DNA from: a virus
DNA length: 47,976 nucleotides
IMG/VR virus record: IMGVR_UViG_3300006071_000020
Coordinates: 1 to 47,976 of that record
Reading direction: 5' to 3' (one strand)
This document shows positions 1 through 6,614 of the stretch, one piece after another. The position numbers were made by a program, and so were the translations under genes. The notes beneath the pieces are model-generated. The model searched no databases. It had not been told where the DNA came from and was given only the letters and a program-made list of their open reading frames with translations. The number at the start of each line of letters is the position of its first letter. Position 1 is the stretch's first letter.

Positions 1-34
1 TGATACCTTTGATATAGCTAACGATTCCACCCAT
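1..34 (-). CDS. Partial CDS (5' end only), next gene of late minus block
   Basis: An ATG at 32-34 on the minus strand opens a frame reading MGGIVSYIKGI before the window edge. A strong Shine-Dalgarno AAGGAG lies about 8 nt upstream, in the 11-nt gap after the stop of the 46-1929 gene. The start is therefore well supported and the gene continues the same operon. Only eleven residues are visible, so no product can be named. Confidence 0.6.
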   Translation of the reverse strand, partial: MGGIVSYIKGI

Positions 35-45
35 TTGTTTTCTCC

Positions 46-1929
46 TTAATATGCGAAATAGAATGTATCGAGCGAGTTGCGAACACCAGCAGTTGACGAC
101 GCTGGGCTAATTGACCCACCTCCGCCACCACCGCCATTGTTCACGACAGTGCTACTCATAATATTCCCTTGTTGCTTTTGATCCTTCTCAGCTTCCTTCA
201 TTTCTTTCTTTTCGGAAGCTGCTTTGGTCTGAGCAACGAGATCGTTTGACTGTTTTGATACAGGTGGCTTTGCTTGCTGTGCAGGTTGCTTTGGCTGTTC
301 AGTAACTTTCTTTTCAGGAGTGGCTTGCTTATCATCTCCGCCACCGAATAGCTTATATGCTCCGTAGCCAATGCCGCCGACAACTGCCGCAGCGCCAAGA
401 CCAGCAAGGATTTCAGGAGCAGCAGCCAAGGCAGAAGCTCCCATACCTATTCCCTCTGCGGCTCCAGCTAGCCCTGCAACTCCCTCTGCAGCCCCAGCCA
501 GACCTGCGGCACCTTCAGCTAGCCCTGCAGCTCCCTCTGCAGCCCCAGCCAGACCTGCGGCACCTTCAGCTGCGCCAGCTGCACCCTCGGCAGCGCCAAC
601 TGCTTCACCAGCCGCACCTTCAGCTGCAGCTGGGTTTGGAGTTTCGATAGGCTTACCCTTCTTTGAGAATTTTTCTTTCAGCTTATCGAAGAGTTTGGAT
701 TTACCCTTTGACTTGTTTTCTTCTGGCTGAGCCTCAGCATCCTCAGGAGTTTCTTCTGGCTCTTCAGCTTCTTTCTTCTTGCCGAATGGGTTTGGAAGAT
801 ATTTGAGCATACGCAGCATTGGCATATCTTCAGCCATTCTACTACCAATTGCTGAACCGAGATCTTGACCGAGATCGCTTTCAGAAAATCTCTTTAGCAG
901 ACCCTTCTTCTTTGGAGCTGCTTCTTCTTGCTTTTCTTCTTCCTGTTCTCTCAGCTCTTCCTCAATTTCCTTTTTGGATAGAACCTTGCCGTCTTTGCGG
1001 TAGGAGAAATCTTTTTCTGAAGCAGGAGCGATGCCCTTCTTCTTCAGCTTCTCAATTTCTTCAGGAGTTAGCTCGCTGAGTTTCTTATCAGCAGTGAAGC
1101 CTTGTTTTTCCTTTTCTTTTTTGGCATCTTCTTTCTTCTGCTCTTCTTCTACTTTTTCAGCATCTTTTTTCTTAGCCTCATCATCTTCAGCTTTATCTTC
1201 TTGTTTTTTCTTTTCGGTCTCGTCTTTTTCTTTCGCTGGCTTTTCTGCCTTGGTTCCCAGCAAGAAGTTTAGAATTGACTTCAGCGTTTCATCAATTGAA
1301 GTAAACAGACCCATTGAGCTTGACGATTCTTTGCCAACACCAGTCGCGTCATCTTTTTCAGTTTTTGGTTCTGACCATCTCTTAAGATAAGAAGGCGATT
1401 GTTTGTCAATTTGATTCTTGAATGCGTCAGAAAACGAAGAGAAGAAAGTTGGCTGCTCACCATTCTTCTTTTTCTTTCCGTTGGAAGTTATCTCGGAAAT
1501 TGGTCTTGCTGGCTCAGGAACAGCTTGTTTTGCAGGCTTGGAAGGCTCTGGCTTTTCCTTTGCATTCTTAACTTTTTCTTCTTCAGCAGTTTCTGGAGAA
1601 GGAAGGGCAGATTCCCTTTCGTTTTCTCCTTCAGTGTTACGAATTTCTTCATCTTCTCGCTGCTCGTCTTCATCAGTGTCTCTTTGAGCTTGTGTTGGCT
1701 CTTGATTCTTTTCAGTTTGGTCTCTGCCTTCAGAGGTAGTTGTCTTAGTGCCAACGAATGCAGTTTTTTCTGCGCCTTGATCTTGGTCGGCCATTTTCTC
1801 GAAAATACCATCGAGCATGATGGAAGTGACATTGCTGGCTTCCTTTTTGCCAGACATCCACTTTTGTTTCTTTTCGTCGTAGGTGTATGTTTCACCACCG
1901 ATATTGACTGGCTCTCTTTTGATACCCAC
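46..1929 (-). CDS. Lys/Glu-rich virion protein in tape-measure position
   Basis: This 627-aa protein directly follows the gp26-family gene and its frameshift extension, where tailed phages usually encode the tail tape measure. T4 gp29 is 590 aa, a similar length. Residues 1-100 are a short basic and acidic segment. Residues 100-420 are dominated by long charged K/E/D runs, probably coiled coil or disordered. Residues about 430-500 are an Ala/Gly/Glu tandem repeat built on AAEGAAGLAG units. They are followed by a hydrophobic stretch rich in Ala, Gly, Ile and Val that could span a membrane or form a helical hairpin. The C-terminus is a polyglycine linker and an aromatic tail ending DTFYFAY. Tape-measure function is inferred from position, length and composition, not from homology I can recognise. 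A baseplate-hub-associated structural protein is the main alternative. Confidence 0.6.
   Translation of the reverse strand: MGIKREPVNIGGETYTYDEKKQKWMSGKKEASNVTSIMLDGIFEKMADQDQGAEKTAFVGTKTTTSEGRDQTEKNQEPTQAQRDTDEDEQREDEEIRNTEGENERESALPSPETAEEEKVKNAKEKPEPSKPAKQAVPEPARPISEITSNGKKKKNGEQPTFFSSFSDAFKNQIDKQSPSYLKRWSEPKTEKDDATGVGKESSSSMGLFTSIDETLKSILNFLLGTKAEKPAKEKDETEKKKQEDKAEDDEAKKKDAEKVEEEQKKEDAKKEKEKQGFTADKKLSELTPEEIEKLKKKGIAPASEKDFSYRKDGKVLSKKEIEEELREQEEEKQEEAAPKKKGLLKRFSESDLGQDLGSAIGSRMAEDMPMLRMLKYLPNPFGKKKEAEEPEETPEDAEAQPEENKSKGKSKLFDKLKEKFSKKGKPIETPNPAAAEGAAGEAVGAAEGAAGAAEGAAGLAGAAEGAAGLAEGAAGLAGAAEGVAGLAGAAEGIGMGASALAAAPEILAGLGAAAVVGGIGYGAYKLFGGGDDKQATPEKKVTEQPKQPAQQAKPPVSKQSNDLVAQTKAASEKKEMKEAEKDQKQQGNIMSSTVVNNGGGGGGGSISPASSTAGVRNSLDTFYFAY
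466..567 (-). repeat. In-frame 51-bp tandem repeat (17-aa unit, two copies)
   Basis: Two adjacent 51-nt units (466-516 and 517-567) differ at a single base. They encode a 17-residue Ala/Gly/Glu unit inside the 46-1929 protein. Degenerate AEGAAG/LAGAAEG copies extend the array on both sides. In-frame length change by slippage would preserve the reading frame. Confidence 0.85.
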
Positions 1930-1938
1930 TGCTTTTCC

Positions 1939-2109
1939 TTAGTTCTTGGCTAATTCATCCTGTATCATTTTCTGTAATAGTCCAACGTAGATGTCTCTTT
2001 CAAACGGGAACATCGACTCTATTTCATTAATTGAATATTTATGGTGCTGAGCCAAATTGAATATCAGATAATAGTAATTCAAAAGGCTAGTATGACTCAG
2101 CCCTATTGA
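1939..2109 (-). CDS. -1 frameshift extension of the gp26-family gene (GT-like)
   Basis: In the -1 frame relative to the 2103-2813 gene, an open stretch encodes 56 residues after the slippery codons. It begins SIGLSHTSLLNYYYLI and ends with MIQDELAKN and a TAA at 1939-1941. The frame is open upstream only to a TAG near 2143-2145. It contains no ATG or GTG before the conserved-looking region, so independent initiation is unlikely; the first ATG would give only 24 residues. Slippage at T TTT TTT would fuse it to residue 235 of the gp26-like protein, giving about 291 aa. The arrangement matches the short and long tail-assembly chaperones (lambda G and GT), which load onto the tape measure, and a tape-measure candidate is the next gene. 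Expression as a fusion is inferred from the sequence. Confidence 0.75.
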   Translation of the reverse strand, partial: SIGLSHTSLLNYYYLIFNLAQHHKYSINEIESMFPFERDIYVGLLQKMIQDELAKN

Positions 2110-2130
2110 AAAAAATCGCGATAACCCTCC
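2083..2130 (-). promoter_or_regulatory. Programmed -1 ribosomal frameshift signal
   Basis: Reading the minus strand, GGAGGG (2130-2125) lies 9 nt before seven T residues (2115-2109). These are phased as T TTT TTT relative to the zero frame (GAT TTT TTT CAA TAG). Four nucleotides later, AGGGCT (2104-2099) can pair with AGCCTT (2088-2083), with one G-U pair, around a 10-nt loop. An internal Shine-Dalgarno, a heptamer and a downstream stem is the three-part layout known from E. coli dnaX. The zero-frame stop TAG is one sense codon beyond the slip site. Confidence 0.8.
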
Positions 2131-2813
2131 AGCTTGATAAGTCTATTGTTGCCCTTCTCGTTTACGTACTTAATGTCGTATGTGAGTTTTGGCATCTTGT
2201 CAAGGAAATCGTTAACGATTTCTTCATATTGCTTCGAATTCAGATTATTTATGAATTCAACCTTTTCCTCCTGAGAGAAGTCAGCTCCAATATAAGTTTC
2301 TTCACCATCAACAATAACGTCAATACAAGCCGCAACCATCTCGATAGCTGAGTCAACATTTGTTACATTGAGCTTGTTGATAGTTAATAGAGTTTCAAGA
2401 GTAGGAAAGTTTAGAGAAATAGCAATCTTATCGCTGATCTGGAATGACTTCTTTTGTTCAGGATTAAAAGCAGGAACGATGGTGTCCAAATCGACATCAA
2501 AATCGCGAACAATGCCATCCTCTTTGTCTCTATAACGCAGATTCGAAACGTTATTGACCGATCGTGCTCTCAGCTGAAGGAAGAAATACTCAACATCAAA
2601 CAACGGAAGGGTGCTTACGTTAATATCCGAAATGCAGCAATTCTGAAGAACCTGACCGAGTGCGTTAATAACTTCTCGTTCTTCTCCACTTTCTTCAGCG
2701 ATAAGGAAGATCTTTTCTTCTCTCACTGTAAACTGTCTGAACCTGACAGGATTCGCCACGGAAAGCAGTTTAATTTCAAATGTTGGCATATCCAACACTG
2801 GTAACTTAGCCAT
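2103..2813 (-). CDS. 26: gp26-family baseplate hub / tail-assembly protein
   Basis: This 236-aa protein resembles the T4 gp26 family (T4_baseplate). It shows the family's PVRFRQFTVREEKIFLIA opening, central VRDFDVDLD and an ISLNFPTLETLL region, and is close to the length of its marine phage homologues. In T4, gp26 is genetically a baseplate-hub assembly factor. The ATG start is at 2811-2813, after a 17-nt gap from the tube-fold gene. Its last residues DFFQ are encoded by the slippery heptamer and the following codon, so two products are likely: this short form and a -1 frameshifted long form. That pattern argues that the family acts as a tail-assembly chaperone rather than as a hub component. 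The family call is firm; the chaperone role is inference. Confidence 0.82.
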   Translation of the reverse strand: MAKLPVLDMPTFEIKLLSVANPVRFRQFTVREEKIFLIAEESGEEREVINALGQVLQNCCISDINVSTLPLFDVEYFFLQLRARSVNNVSNLRYRDKEDGIVRDFDVDLDTIVPAFNPEQKKSFQISDKIAISLNFPTLETLLTINKLNVTNVDSAIEMVAACIDVIVDGEETYIGADFSQEEKVEFINNLNSKQYEEIVNDFLDKMPKLTYDIKYVNEKGNNRLIKLEGYRDFFQ

Positions 2814-2830
2814 AGTTTAATTCCCTCGCT

Positions 2831-3502
2831 TTAAGTAATTTTTGGTGGCACTCCAGGAACATATGGTGGAATATTTCCTGGGTTATTCACTGGGGTTGTT
2901 TCGTTTTGTAATTGTCCAGTAATTGGAGCTGGTGTCTGTCTAGGAGTTGCGTCCTGAACACCAGAGACAGCTCCAACAGTTTCTGTATAGTAGAAGTATG
3001 CAAACGTGACAGGAATAGAGATCATGCTGTTTCTAGCTGCCCAGCTGAAAGGTACTGAGCCGATCGTTTCAGGAAACGCCAAAGAAAAATGCCAGTTCGC
3101 GATCTTTCTGCCATACGTATCGTACTGAATCAAATCCATATCTGATGAGTAGTTGGTTCTATATTGGACTTGCTGAAGATTTTTACCGTGTGTGTCAAAC
3201 AGAAGATCAGCCCAAGAATTGAGTAGCTTCAGATTGTCTGCTCTCGCATCGCAGTAAACAGAAACGTTCAGTCTCTCGAATCTAGCGCCAACAACATATG
3301 GCTGTCTGAAGCCTTGACCTAGACGAGCAATCTCGACAGTCTCTGCGCTTCTTGAAGGTAGAGTGGCAGAATGGCAAAGCAGCGATAGCTTTTTGCCGTC
3401 TCCTTTGAGGATGCTAGGAAGCGTGATCAGTAATTCAAAGTGAGCTTCTCTTGCGAATCCCTCAACATTATTCTGAATAAATTCGTTGATATTAAAAGCC
3501 AC
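2831..3502 (-). CDS. Tail-tube-fold protein, probably baseplate tube initiator (gp54/gp19-like)
   Basis: The likely start is the GTG at 3500-3502, which overlaps the 3' end of the preceding gene and has AAGGA about 9 nt upstream. That gives 223 aa beginning (M)AFNINEFIQ. The pattern is typical of contractile tail-tube proteins: a first segment FELLITLP, a LLCHSATLPSRS loop, a WADLLFDTHG segment, an aspartate-rich YSSDMDLIQYD strand, then a late FPETIGSVPFSW and SIPVTFAYFYY strand pair. The last 40 residues are a Pro/Thr/Gln-rich tail. In T4, gp54 starts the tube on the baseplate and gp19 forms the tube, and both share this fold. Position among baseplate genes favours gp54-like initiation. Assignment between the two is uncertain. 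Confidence 0.65.
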   Translation of the reverse strand: MAFNINEFIQNNVEGFAREAHFELLITLPSILKGDGKKLSLLCHSATLPSRSAETVEIARLGQGFRQPYVVGARFERLNVSVYCDARADNLKLLNSWADLLFDTHGKNLQQVQYRTNYSSDMDLIQYDTYGRKIANWHFSLAFPETIGSVPFSWAARNSMISIPVTFAYFYYTETVGAVSGVQDATPRQTPAPITGQLQNETTPVNNPGNIPPYVPGVPPKIT

Positions 3503-4094
3503 TTCTTGAATCCTTCCAAACGGTGCTCGTTGATGCTTTCTGGAATTTCTGCGTTGGTAGAAACAAAGCAGTGTCCCAATCTTTCGGTTCCACATAAATG
3601 AACCTAGACTTAACTTGATTGGTCAAATAATGTTTAAAGCATGGCTTAAACAGAGCCAAATTCGAAGCACCTTTCAAAGTCTGGTAGCTGATATTTAGTT
3701 TGGTTGAGTCATCATATTTTTGATTATTCGTTACAGTGTATAACGCATCCATAAGACGAGCTCTTAATACTGGCTGGAGGTAATGTAGGTTCAGACCATA
3801 GAACCCATTATCCGCTGGACCAACCATAAAGATTAGAGGGAAAGCGTCCCAGTATGGTAGTTTCTCTTTGTGTTTGGCATCATAGACATACATATACATA
3901 CGTCCAGGAAGAACCTTGTCCGAGAGAGTCGCACCCTCAAAGAACTTATTCTGTTGGAGTCTTGGTCCTCTGTAATCAGCAGCTTTTCTACGGAACCAAT
4001 CTCGAGCATCTTTCGTTTTGTTTGGCACAATGTTCTGCGCAGCCGCACGTTTGAGCACGCTGCTATAGACATATTGTTCGGTTGTTTGTGCCAC
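3492..4094 (-). CDS. Conserved T4-like virion protein, 200 aa (possibly gp2-like)
   Basis: The gene starts with GTG at 4092-4094, preceded by AAGGA, and overlaps the next start by 11 nt. The protein has an N-terminal ARDWFRRKA segment, a central MYMYVYDAKHKEKLPYWDAF stretch, FYGLNLHYL, LRARLMDALY and a late FKPCFKHYL followed by SRFIYVEPKDWD. I recognise this combination from marine T4-like phages, where such proteins neighbour gp4 and have been labelled structural or DNA-end-protector-like. I cannot confirm homology to T4 gp2 from sequence alone. Its operon partners are gp4 upstream, now separated by an inserted endonuclease gene, and the tube-fold protein downstream. Confidence 0.5.
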   Translation of the reverse strand: MAQTTEQYVYSSVLKRAAAQNIVPNKTKDARDWFRRKAADYRGPRLQQNKFFEGATLSDKVLPGRMYMYVYDAKHKEKLPYWDAFPLIFMVGPADNGFYGLNLHYLQPVLRARLMDALYTVTNNQKYDDSTKLNISYQTLKGASNLALFKPCFKHYLTNQVKSRFIYVEPKDWDTALFLPTQKFQKASTSTVWKDSRSGF

Positions 4095-4107
4095 AAATAT
4101 TCCTTTT

Positions 4108-4115
4108 TATAAATA
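4108..4115 (+). promoter_or_regulatory. T4-type late promoter TATAAATA upstream of GIY-YIG HEG 1
   Basis: A perfect TATAAATA box, as recognised by the T4 late sigma factor gp55, lies three bases before the leader hairpin and 57 nt before the endonuclease start. It sits within 15 nt of the oppositely oriented gene starting at 4094. Confidence 0.75.
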
Positions 4116-4118
4116 GAT

Positions 4119-4146
4119 GGTAGTCGCGGATGGCGGTCCCACTACC
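4119..4146 (+). promoter_or_regulatory. Two-stem hairpin leader of HEG 1
   Basis: Outer arms GGTAGT (4119-4124) and ACTACC (4141-4146) pair perfectly. A CGC follows the left arm and a single C precedes the right arm as an asymmetric internal loop. Inner arms GGA and TCC close a six-base loop. The same layout with different bases occurs before the other three endonuclease genes. Confidence 0.75.
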
Positions 4147-4171
4147 ACTAATACTAACTGGAGTATCAGCT

Positions 4172-4720
4172 ATGATATATTTATATATTAAACAACACCA
4201 AAAAACTGGTCTGAAATATTTCGGAAAAACCGTAAAAGCCAATCCATTCAAATATAATGGTTCAGGCAGTTATTGGTATAAACATCTAAAAGAACATGGA
4301 AAACACATTAGAACCATAGAAATATGGGGGTTCGATGACCAACAGTTGTGCACACAATTTGCTTTAAAATTTTCTAAAGACAATAATATAGTAGAATCTA
4401 AAGAATGGGCGAATTTAGTCCCTGAAGATGGTATAAGTGGAGGCAGCATCGGTAGCCGTAAAGGAAGAAAATTATCAGAACAAACAAAAGCAAAAATGTC
4501 TAAAACTAGAAAAGGATACAAATATGGTCCTGAGTTTGCAGAAAGATTTAGACAAAGATTATTAGGTGTTCCTAAAACTGAAGAACAAAAACGCAAAATG
4601 CGCTTGGCAAAATTAGGCAAACCTCAATCCGAAGAACACAAAATGAAACGATCGGAAGCTATGAAACGAGCACACGCTATTAAAAAGTTATCCCTAAATC
4701 TTTCTCAGTTACGATCTTAA
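4172..4720 (+). CDS. GIY-YIG-like homing endonuclease with NUMOD3 motifs (HEG 1)
   Basis: The start is taken as the ATG at 4172, which has a GGAG 8 nt upstream and aligns with the starts of the sister genes. The upstream in-frame ATG at 4130 lies inside the leader hairpin. The 182-aa protein opens MIYLYIKQH and has GLKYFGKT, a variant GIY-YIG pair in which the first motif reads YLY. Next come WYKHLKEHG, IEIWGFDDQ and EWANLVPE, the expected catalytic-core spacing. The C-terminal half contains several basic NUMOD3-type DNA-binding repeats of the form SEQTKAKMSKTRKG. The gene is A/T-rich compared with its neighbours. It interrupts the minus-strand operon between gp4 and the 200-aa gene. Its last 41 bases overlap the 3' end of gp4 in antisense. 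The position equivalent to Arg in WLRH/WNRH of its sisters is Lys here. Confidence 0.8.
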   Translation: MIYLYIKQHQKTGLKYFGKTVKANPFKYNGSGSYWYKHLKEHGKHIRTIEIWGFDDQQLCTQFALKFSKDNNIVESKEWANLVPEDGISGGSIGSRKGRKLSEQTKAKMSKTRKGYKYGPEFAERFRQRLLGVPKTEEQKRKMRLAKLGKPQSEEHKMKRSEAMKRAHAIKKLSLNLSQLRS

Positions 4721-5114
4721 ACTGCCAGCCTCTGTCGTCACAGAATCTTTTAGCGGCATCCCATTTTGCTTGATTTATAAGATATGTGCTAACCTCGGTC
4801 AAATACCTTCTGGTTTGTCTCGCTTTCTTTGCTGGTGGTCTTGTCTGAGCGTCAGGCTTAATTTCAAAAACGAATCTATCACCATTAACGTTCTCAGCAT
4901 AAATATCAGGAAAGTATCTATGCAGTTTGTTATCAATAGGACTTAGGTATGGAATAGAGAATTCTTCTGATGCCCAGCGAGTTATATTCGGGTCGGCATC
5001 AAGACGAACGAATAGCCTCTGTTCCCAACTACTCCTATAAATAATGTTGTTAGGATTCCCAATATACTTCTCAGGATTCTTTGGGATAAATCGTCCTTTG
5101 TATGTTTTGAACAT
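4680..5114 (-). CDS. 4: gp4 head completion protein
   Basis: This 144-aa protein closely fits T4 gp4 (also called gp50, about 150 aa), which finishes the filled capsid before tail joining. It contains NPNNIIYRSSWEQRLFVRLD, WASEEFSIPYLSP, then RYFPDIY and FVFEIKPD. Asp70, Glu84 and Lys86, with Glu31 in SSWEQ, form a PD-(D/E)XK-like set similar to TnsA-type nucleases. A nuclease-like fold is therefore plausible, though activity is not shown. Its late promoter (CTAAATA on the minus strand at 5151-5157) lies in the short divergent gap shared with the tube-cap gene. Its 3' end is overlapped by HEG 1. Confidence 0.9.
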   Translation of the reverse strand: MFKTYKGRFIPKNPEKYIGNPNNIIYRSSWEQRLFVRLDADPNITRWASEEFSIPYLSPIDNKLHRYFPDIYAENVNGDRFVFEIKPDAQTRPPAKKARQTRRYLTEVSTYLINQAKWDAAKRFCDDRGWQFKIVTEKDLGITF

Positions 5115-5126
5115 GTATAGAAAACT

Positions 5127-5134
5127 CTAAATAA
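5127..5134 (+). promoter_or_regulatory. Late promoter CTAAATAA for the plus-strand hub block
   Basis: This T4-type late box precedes the gene starting at 5169. It sits face to face with the gp4 promoter, so each promoter lies in the other's early transcribed region. Confidence 0.55.
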
Positions 5135-5150
5135 TATAATAGATCCTTCT

Positions 5151-5157
5151 TATTTAG
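5151..5157 (-). promoter_or_regulatory. Late promoter CTAAATA for gp4 operon
   Basis: On the minus strand, CCTAAATAAG lies about 37 nt before the gp4 ATG. The same CTAAATA form recurs upstream of gp25 (21601), HEG 2 (13162) and the last fibre gene (47529), which supports it as this phage's late-box variant. Confidence 0.55.
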
Positions 5158-5168
5158 GTATAGAACGA

Positions 5169-6014
5169 ATGGGCCAAACACCGCAACAAAAGACTGGAGC
5201 TGCTAAGAAAGCTGCATCAGGAACAACACCATTAACTTACCCACCAGCCCTCGGTGAAGCTCCTATTAAGTTTGGGATTACTCTGAGAGATTACGGTAGT
5301 TTTAAGATTGGTCCAGGAGCAGTTACCGCATCAATTTACCTCCCAATGCCAACAGCTGGTCTAGTTGATAACTTCCCTGTTGAGTTTGATACAAAATCCA
5401 TGGGAGCTTTGGGCGGCATCGTCAGCAGCGGTATTGACGCTGTCCAATCAGGCGGACAGAGCGTTGGTGATGGTCTATGGGCTGGACTGAAAGCGATCGG
5501 CAGAAACGTCGGTCAATCTGTTGTTGCTGGTCTTGGCGACGTTGCGGGTGTTGGTGGAGATGTTGCGAAAGCTCAAGGCGAGCTTGCAACAGGTCTTGTC
5601 AATAACCCAAACTACGCCGTTCTATTCAAGGGTGTGAAGCCAAGAACGTTTAGCTTCACTTGGAGACTTGTGGCTGTTAGCCCTCAAGAATCAGGAACGA
5701 TTACCAATATCATAACTGCATTAAAGAAAGCAGCACTCCCAGCCACTTCCGGAACTGCTGACCATTTTACTCTCACTTATCCTAACATTGCTTACCTAAG
5801 CGTCCTTGGTCCTGAGAAGAATGCCATGCTGACGTTTAGTAAGAAAGGCGCATTTATTGAAGACGTCAATGTAAAATATGATGGTCCTGGTCACGCTGCA
5901 TTCTTCGTTGGAACGAAAGCGCCAGTTCAAATTGATCTTACAATTTCTGTTCGCGAGAGAGGCATCGTCACTCGTGAGGATATTGGCGTTTCACATTATG
6001 GAAATCCGGAGTAA
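5169..6014 (+). CDS. Baseplate tail-tube cap protein (gp48/gp54 type)
   Basis: This 281-aa protein has YLPMP near residue 55, a Gly/Val/Ala-rich low-complexity middle (residues 75-145), then NPNYAVLFKGVKPRTFSFTW and SPQESGTITNIITALKKAALP. The second set is the signature of the gp48/gp54 tail-tube cap and initiator family, which bridges the hub to the first tube ring. The C-terminal third carries FTLTYPNIAYL and IDLTISVRERGIVTREDI strands. T4 gp48 is 364 aa, so this is shorter. The ATG at 5169 opens a plus-strand block in which each gene overlaps or nearly abuts the next. Which of gp48 or gp54 it replaces is not decided here. Confidence 0.7.
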   Translation: MGQTPQQKTGAAKKAASGTTPLTYPPALGEAPIKFGITLRDYGSFKIGPGAVTASIYLPMPTAGLVDNFPVEFDTKSMGALGGIVSSGIDAVQSGGQSVGDGLWAGLKAIGRNVGQSVVAGLGDVAGVGGDVAKAQGELATGLVNNPNYAVLFKGVKPRTFSFTWRLVAVSPQESGTITNIITALKKAALPATSGTADHFTLTYPNIAYLSVLGPEKNAMLTFSKKGAFIEDVNVKYDGPGHAAFFVGTKAPVQIDLTISVRERGIVTREDIGVSHYGNPE

Positions 6015-6017
6015 CCA

Positions 6018-6614
6018 ATGTCTAGTTATTTTGTCAATTTCCCAAGAATCAAATATTTCAACACGGTCGCTAAGAATATCACTCTTCGCGCTGGCTTCGT
6101 CAAGAAGCTAAAGGAAGATTCTTCTGCGTTCTATCCATACCAAATCGGAGAAGGCGAGAGAGCTGACACCGTCGCGGCGATGTATTATGACAATCCTGAT
6201 TTTGATTGGTTGGTGTATCTAGCTAACGACATCGTCGACCCATACACTCAATGGCCAAAGAGTCAGCAAGAGTTTAACGACTATATTGTAAAGAAGTATG
6301 GATCACAACAGGCTGCACGTTCTCAGGTAGCTTTCTATAGAAAGAACCCAGACATTGCATATGTTAAGAATGACGGAACTGATTATTCGACTTCAGCCAC
6401 TTCTGACGGAACTTATACTATTTCGGTAACAAATGAAGACATTCGGATTACTGCAGACACTTATGCTTTGATTAGCGATAAATCAAACTACTATCCTGTA
6501 TATGCATATGATTATGAAATTGAGCTAAATGAAGAAAAGAGAAACATTGTTCTGATCGACGAAGATTATGCGAATAGAACATGGATGCAATTGAGAGATC
6601 TATTAAATGGCTGA
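6018..6614 (+). CDS. 53: gp53 baseplate wedge protein
   Basis: This 198-aa protein closely matches T4 gp53 (196 aa). It has an N-terminal YFVNFPRIKYF, a central YPYQIGEGERADTVAAMYYD with the LysM-like segment, and DFDWLVYLANDIVDPYTQWP followed by FNDYIVKKYGS. In T4, gp53 joins adjacent wedges and locks them round the hub. It starts 3 nt after the previous stop and overlaps the next gene by 8 nt, so translation is probably coupled. Confidence 0.92.
   Translation: MSSYFVNFPRIKYFNTVAKNITLRAGFVKKLKEDSSAFYPYQIGEGERADTVAAMYYDNPDFDWLVYLANDIVDPYTQWPKSQQEFNDYIVKKYGSQQAARSQVAFYRKNPDIAYVKNDGTDYSTSATSDGTYTISVTNEDIRITADTYALISDKSNYYPVYAYDYEIELNEEKRNIVLIDEDYANRTWMQLRDLLNG

Noticed and set aside
371-730. 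Pro/Ala-rich plus-strand ORF over the repeat region
   Set aside because: It is produced by the antisense of the Ala/Gly repeat; no start signal or neighbouring operon supports it.
1399-1953. Long plus-strand ORF (184 aa) opposite the K/E-rich gene
   Set aside because: It is the antisense of a Lys/Glu-rich region, giving a Phe/Leu/Ser-rich product with no ribosome-binding site and no family similarity.
4130-4171. Upstream ATG of HEG 1 (and the matching one of HEG 2 at 13182)
   Set aside because: These lie within the leader hairpins with no ribosome-binding site, while the downstream ATGs align among all sister genes.
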